A DNA stretch of 64,000 nt, taken from positions 81,386 through 145,385 of the forward strand of contig VXCM01000114.1 of assembly GCA_014773175.1 (NCBI GenBank). The letters run 5' to 3'. Positions 59,301 to 64,000 of this stretch are shown piece after piece. The first letter of the stretch is position 1; each line of letters starts with the position of its first letter. The stretch comes from Lucifuga dentata. Lineage: Eukaryota > Chordata > Actinopteri > Ophidiiformes > Bythitidae. The notes under the pieces were generated by a model. It did no database searches. It was not told the DNA's origin and saw only the letters and a list, made by a program, of their open reading frames with translations. The position numbers were made by a program, and so were the translations under genes.

Positions 59301-62300
59301 GTGATAGGAACCCGGGCCTCATTCACAGAAAGCTCGAGCTCAGAGAGGGGGGCTTATATTGAAACCTAATGCTCTCGCTATTTTCGAGACACTCGTCATC
59401 CACAAATAGCACCCATCTCATCTTTGTAGCTCCCGTTTTTCTCTTCCACAGGATGTTGTCTAAATTCGACAGTTGTTCAATATTTCCCATGGCAAAGAGC
59501 CAGGGTGTATCTCAAATGCAACATTTCCACTAATGCCAGCTATGCGCCAAGGCCTCGCCAGATATATCCGGACGCTCAGAATATCAGATGTCTTTTGTTG
59601 CTGATTAAATCTTGGTCACTCTCACCGGACACAATGGTTAAGGCACAAATCATAATCCTGCAGTTCCCCTTAAACAGGACAGCTGATCACTGTCACATAC
59701 TGGCACGACTGCTAGGCTGAGGATTTGCCTGTGCTGTTCCAACAAACAAACGCGCTCCCTCAGCCAAAGCCTCTCATTTAATCCTCTGTTTCTCTTTCAT
59801 CATTTGTCATGCAAAAGATCTTGCCTTACTCAGTGATTGTTTTTCTATCAAACTCCTCTTCTGTTACATTTGTTCGAGTTACAGGCATTAATCGGATCCT
59901 CCTTGACTCGTGATCACAGTGATCATTTACGGATTTGGAGTTAAGTCCTGTAAAACTTTCGGTAAACATTACATTATTCATTGTCAGATTCAACATGGAA
60001 TTTTGATTTCATTCCCTCACAGATTCATTCAGTAGTATTTAAGAACAATTAAAGCCAATTGGAGGAAGACAGCGGAAGAGATTCATGGTTGAGTCGCATG
60101 TTAACTCCAAATTGGGTCAGTGAGGTTATTTTTATCCCATGTTCACATACCGGGGCCCCCCCGTTTGCTAATCACTTTGTTCCCCTCTGTCATACCTATC
60201 CACCCCAGTGCCAATGTCCCACTGCTTGTGCGGAGGTCACAATACACTTTCTTGGCAGGAGGAAATAATTTCCCTTGGGACAGCAGGTAGAAGTTAGACT
60301 AACTCCAGAGCAGTTTCTTTGATGGTGGATTGCACAGATTTCAGTGGAAGCTGACACCAGATCAGGTCTTGCACTCTTGGACAGGATGGGATAACCTAGC
60401 AGATTAACCCCTGATCACTACAGGAAGTAGAGAATTAACCTTACAAATCACATTATATATATATATATATATATTTTTTTTTTCCAAATCTAATTCTTAT
60501 TATCGCAAAAAAAAACCTCTATTTGAGTGTGTTTTTTCTAGATTTCAAGAGACTTTCTGAGTCATCTGTGAGTGAAAGTGAGATCACGTTCACCAGTAGT
60601 TCAGCAGTAGACTAACTTCAAGGAGAAACTGAACCAAAAAGTGAAGGTCTTGATCCTAGCAAAGCTTTGTAGCATGTTGCTGACTCATTACATGGTATAA
60701 CATTAATGCCACACTCTGTCCTTCACTGGAACACCAGTTGCCAATGCTGAGGTTGACACAGCTGTCACAGGTCCTGTGTGGTGAAGCAATGGAGTAGAAA
60801 AGTCAAAGGCCGCCAGCATTTTGGATAAAAAAGAGAACAGGTGATAGAGAGGTGAAGGCAATTCGCTCCAGTGATTCAGTGAGGGAACGGGAGGATTTTG
60901 ATGAGGTCCTTGAGGTAATTAGATTTTGGAATGAAACACTGCGATTCTTCTCTTTCGGTTAAGTGCAGATGGTACAGTTAATAGCTTTTCTATTTTCATT
61001 TCTAGAAGCAAATTTGTATTTTGCTTCTGGTGACTGAAAATAAATCTGAACTGCAGCAGAGTTTATTTATCAGGCTAAATATGATTCATGGCCATCCTAA
61101 TTTCAAAATCCCTTTAAAAAGGTTTTTATTTTCATATTTTAAGCATATCCACACTTAAAAAAAAAAATTGCTACAGATACAGAAACTTCAGGGATGAACA
61201 TTTTGCTGAGGATCTTTCCACTACATTTTTTAAGTGAAGTTTCTCAAGTTTTCTTGTTATGTTGCACCTTAATTAAGTTATGATCTGCTAAAGCCCCAAA
61301 AGGTGTGATGACAGGAAACACATCCATTAGATGGGAATTCCCACTCAGATCTCTTATACCAATTAGGACATAAAAGGGCCCGGGGTGTTATGGGACATGT
61401 GTCCCCTTTAAGTGACCCTGTTGTAATATAATGTAATGGTCAGGCGGCCTTTGGGTGACTGGGTGACAGGTGAGCTGCAGTGTAGTGGATCAGTGTACAT
61501 GTTAGTATACAGTCAAAACTAATAGTTTTCTCTCCAAAATCAAACATTTCATTTCATTTATTTCATTCATGCAACGCTCACATACAAAATATCAACCTCT
61601 CAGCATTTTCACACTTTCTTTCTTTCTTTCACAAAGTCTTGAACATGAAAACAACTTTGGTATCACTCAAATTAACTGGATTAATTTGAAAATGTAATTT
61701 GTGAAGTGTTTTTTTTTTTAAGTTAAGCCACTAATTCTCTTTTTTCAATGCAAACCTTTAACAGTTAAGTTGTGGTTGTTGTTAATATGCTCTCCCTCTG
61801 CTATATGGAAGGTATTTCCACATGATCTCCTCACAGTGGCTCCTGGTGGATGAATGAATGTGAAATAGCCTGTGGGGGTCGTCAGTCAGCTGCCCATCTC
61901 CCACCAAAAGGGAATGACAACTGCAGGAGAGCCAACAGCAGCAGCAGCACTAGTCAGCAGCAGCAGAGATGCCAAGATTAGACAGAGATGGTGTTTATTA
62001 TGGCAGAGAGCGGTGGGATCAGCTGAATCAGCTGCCCAGCTGAGGATGTTTAATGTAACAGTCAGCAATGATCAGCGATGGGCTCTGCTGTCTTCAGTTT
62101 GCCTGCTGTTCCCCTGAAACCTGTTCATACTGATGAATGAGACACTGCTGTAGTCATTTCTGGACATATTTCTGTTTGATTGCTGCACAAGATTCCCCCA
62201 ACACACTGATAAATTATACATTACTCCTCCATCCATCTTGGGCCATACAGGATTAATGGGATATAAATGCTAGACAAATGATAAAAACAACAACAAAGGT

Positions 62301-62312
62301 ATGAATGAGAGC

Positions 62313-62945
62313 TTAAAGGAACATACCGCTCATTTTGCATGTTTGGGCCTAATATATTCAATTTTCATACACATAACGTTACTGACAATCATTTCACAAA
62401 GCATGCTACTGGAATGGTGAATTAAAATTTTTTTTTCCTACCTTCCAGACTGCCATTGGTTTCTAGTATACAGTACTATTAAAATCAACTTGTTGATACT
62501 TGAAACGTGTAAACAAACAAGACATATATCCAATTTTTTTTCAGAGTTACATATATTTAGTGTTTCAGCACAACAAAAAAGTGCAGAGTGAATGTATGTT
62601 TCCACTGGGGAATATAGTCCCAAAAGAAGACCTGTATTTATCGAAAAATTTAAACTACTGTGACTTCATAAGGCTGCGTAACTATTAGCAGGCGAAACAT
62701 CAATTTTTAAGGTGGGTGTATCGNTGACTTCATAAGGCTGCGTAACTATTAGCAGGCGAAACATCAATTTTTAAGGTGGGTGTATCGCTTGAATATTTTG
62801 ATTTTGAAAGATTAAGAGATGTTGCAAAATATTAGGAAAGCTGAAATACAGTTTTATCCTTCGGGAAATGATTGTCAGTAATGTAATGTATGAAAATGGA
62901 GTATATTAGGCTCATGCATGGAAAATGGCAGGTATGGTCCTTTAA
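62313..62945 (+). repeat. Copy 6 of the TIR element
   Basis: Begins TTAAAGGAACATACCGCTCA and ends GGCAGGTATGGTCCTTTAA, in the same orientation as copy 3. The apparent 633 bp includes a 64-base artefact (62724-62787), so the true length is about 569 bp. Confidence 0.85.
62661..62787. repeat. Exact 63 bp duplication around a single N (contig-join artefact)
   Basis: 62661-62723 and 62725-62787 are identical, with N at 62724, inside copy 6 of the TIR element. The other element copies carry this stretch once, which shows directly that the second copy is not real. Confidence 0.92.
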
Positions 62946-64000
62946 AGATGGCTTAGTGTCACTGTTTGTTTCAGTCCTGAACTAAGACACTGGACCATTT
63001 CAAGAAAGAAAACCTCCATTTCTTTGGAGAACCTGACTTGGCAATAATGACTGAGCTCATCCAGGTGTGCCAGTGAGCCAGAATGCTAAAAGTTTTCTTA
63101 AATGGAATGCAGCCATGATTGTGGGAAAAGGACCTTAAAGAAAGTTAAACTGATTTTGTCCTTGGGCTGGGTTAAATCGTAGTTTGATCTGGACCCAGAT
63201 CGGTGTTCACCTATTGAGTATATCCCCTGCTATGAGGCCTATATAGTGGAATATTTTACAATTGATGCTTATTAATCAAGAGCAGTGGTAGTGAATAAAG
63301 TAGTGAACAGTTCCTTGGTGAATGCTGTTGTATTGTTGTTGGGTCTCCATACCTCTCTGGGAGTTGTAATATTCTCAATTAGGCAGCTGGAGTTGGAGGA
63401 CCAACAACTGGCTGTTAGTTTCCAGAGAAAGCTCGCATATAAGTTGCTCATTAAATTATCACAGCTCCTGTGATTATGTCTGACGTCTGTGTAATCGTGA
63501 TTAAAATCGTTTGTCATTTGGTGTTCTTGTTATTGTCTCTGTCTCTGGAGTAACGAAACACTCTCTGCCCCTGGATTTGTTACATGTTCTTGGTCATCTC
63601 AGTGGGTTCAGGAAAGATAATGGCCTGCTGTCTAAAGCAGCCATTGATCTACTTTTTGTGATAATAAAATGAAAAAAGGACCAGATCTATAACGTGTTTT
63701 GATTTTCCTCCTGATTAACAAACTGTCAAATTCATCCCAAACACTGATTTACACAACACCTTGTATAATGATTCTATAATAATACAAGACCAAGTACATG
63801 CAACATCCTCAGATCTAAGCCCCATTGAACCCCACACCCACCTGACACCTTCTCTTGTCCTCTCCATCCCCCTCAGTAGAGGTAACAGCTGTGGTGTCAC
63901 CCTAAGTCACATGACATGGGCAGGTGGGACAGATAAACCTATGTGGGACATCCATCCCCCTTTTCCTCCCTGCTATTCTGTCTCTCTCTGAATGTCAACC
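62946..64000. other. Right edge, no gene seen
   Basis: No coding exon or repeat recognised. Small open frames show no coding character. Confidence 0.5.

Larger units (their letters stand above)
55507..62312. other. Gene-free region upstream of eif2b4
   Basis: No exon I can support on either strand. It has poly-A runs with Ns at 55980 and 57763, an N at 56893 and a TA run near 60455-60474. Several GC-balanced blocks (about 56740-56880, 58200-58400, 59160-59330, 60130-60250 and 61360-61500) stand out from the AT-rich background and could be conserved non-coding elements or unrecognised exons. An unbroken 108-codon minus-strand frame covers 59000-59326. Confidence 0.5.

Overview
The window is nuclear DNA from a ray-finned fish, probably a percomorph. 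Genes are vertebrate-type with many short exons and GT-AG introns, and the spliced products read as vertebrate proteins. Repeats are teleost-like: terminal-inverted-repeat elements, long CA/GA microsatellites and an hAT-like element. There are no bacterial operons or CRISPR arrays. It is a draft scaffold with one sized gap (2141-2246) and 14 single Ns, four of them flanked by exact 63-64 bp duplications that look like unmerged contig ends.

Layout. 1-9142 is the 5' part of ppp1r13b (ASPP1) on the minus strand, which runs off the left edge. 9.5-10.4 kb is a compact divergent promoter region. 11871-17479 is the plus-strand zinc finger gene znf513 (4 coding exons, 626 aa), whose 5' leader carries a second open frame that continues across a predicted splice junction. 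17480-21868 is the convergent gap before snx17. 21869-44075 is minus-strand snx17 (15 coding exons, 472 aa), whose introns hold many repeats, including two inverted element copies flanking exon 2. 45638-48423 is plus-strand atraid (7 exons, 233 aa) with a LINE fragment in intron 2. 49969-54473 is minus-strand eif2b4 (14 exons, 546 aa). From about 54.5 kb to the end I found no gene, only repeats and possible conserved non-coding blocks.

All four complete coding sequences were assembled by hand. Every junction has a GT donor and AG acceptor, phases agree, and frames run from start to stop. From general knowledge, EIF2B4, SNX17 and ZNF513 are neighbours on human 2p23.3, with ATRAID in the same band. 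Here atraid lies between snx17 and eif2b4, and eif2b4 is no longer head-to-head with snx17, which points to a local rearrangement.

The genes do not form one pathway. snx17 recycles endosomal cargo, atraid is a lysosomal membrane protein, eif2b4 is a translation-initiation exchange factor subunit, znf513 is a transcription factor and ppp1r13b is a p53-binding apoptosis regulator. The most novel candidate is the upstream frame of about 90 codons in the znf513 leader (10436-13885), which overlaps the znf513 start in another frame.
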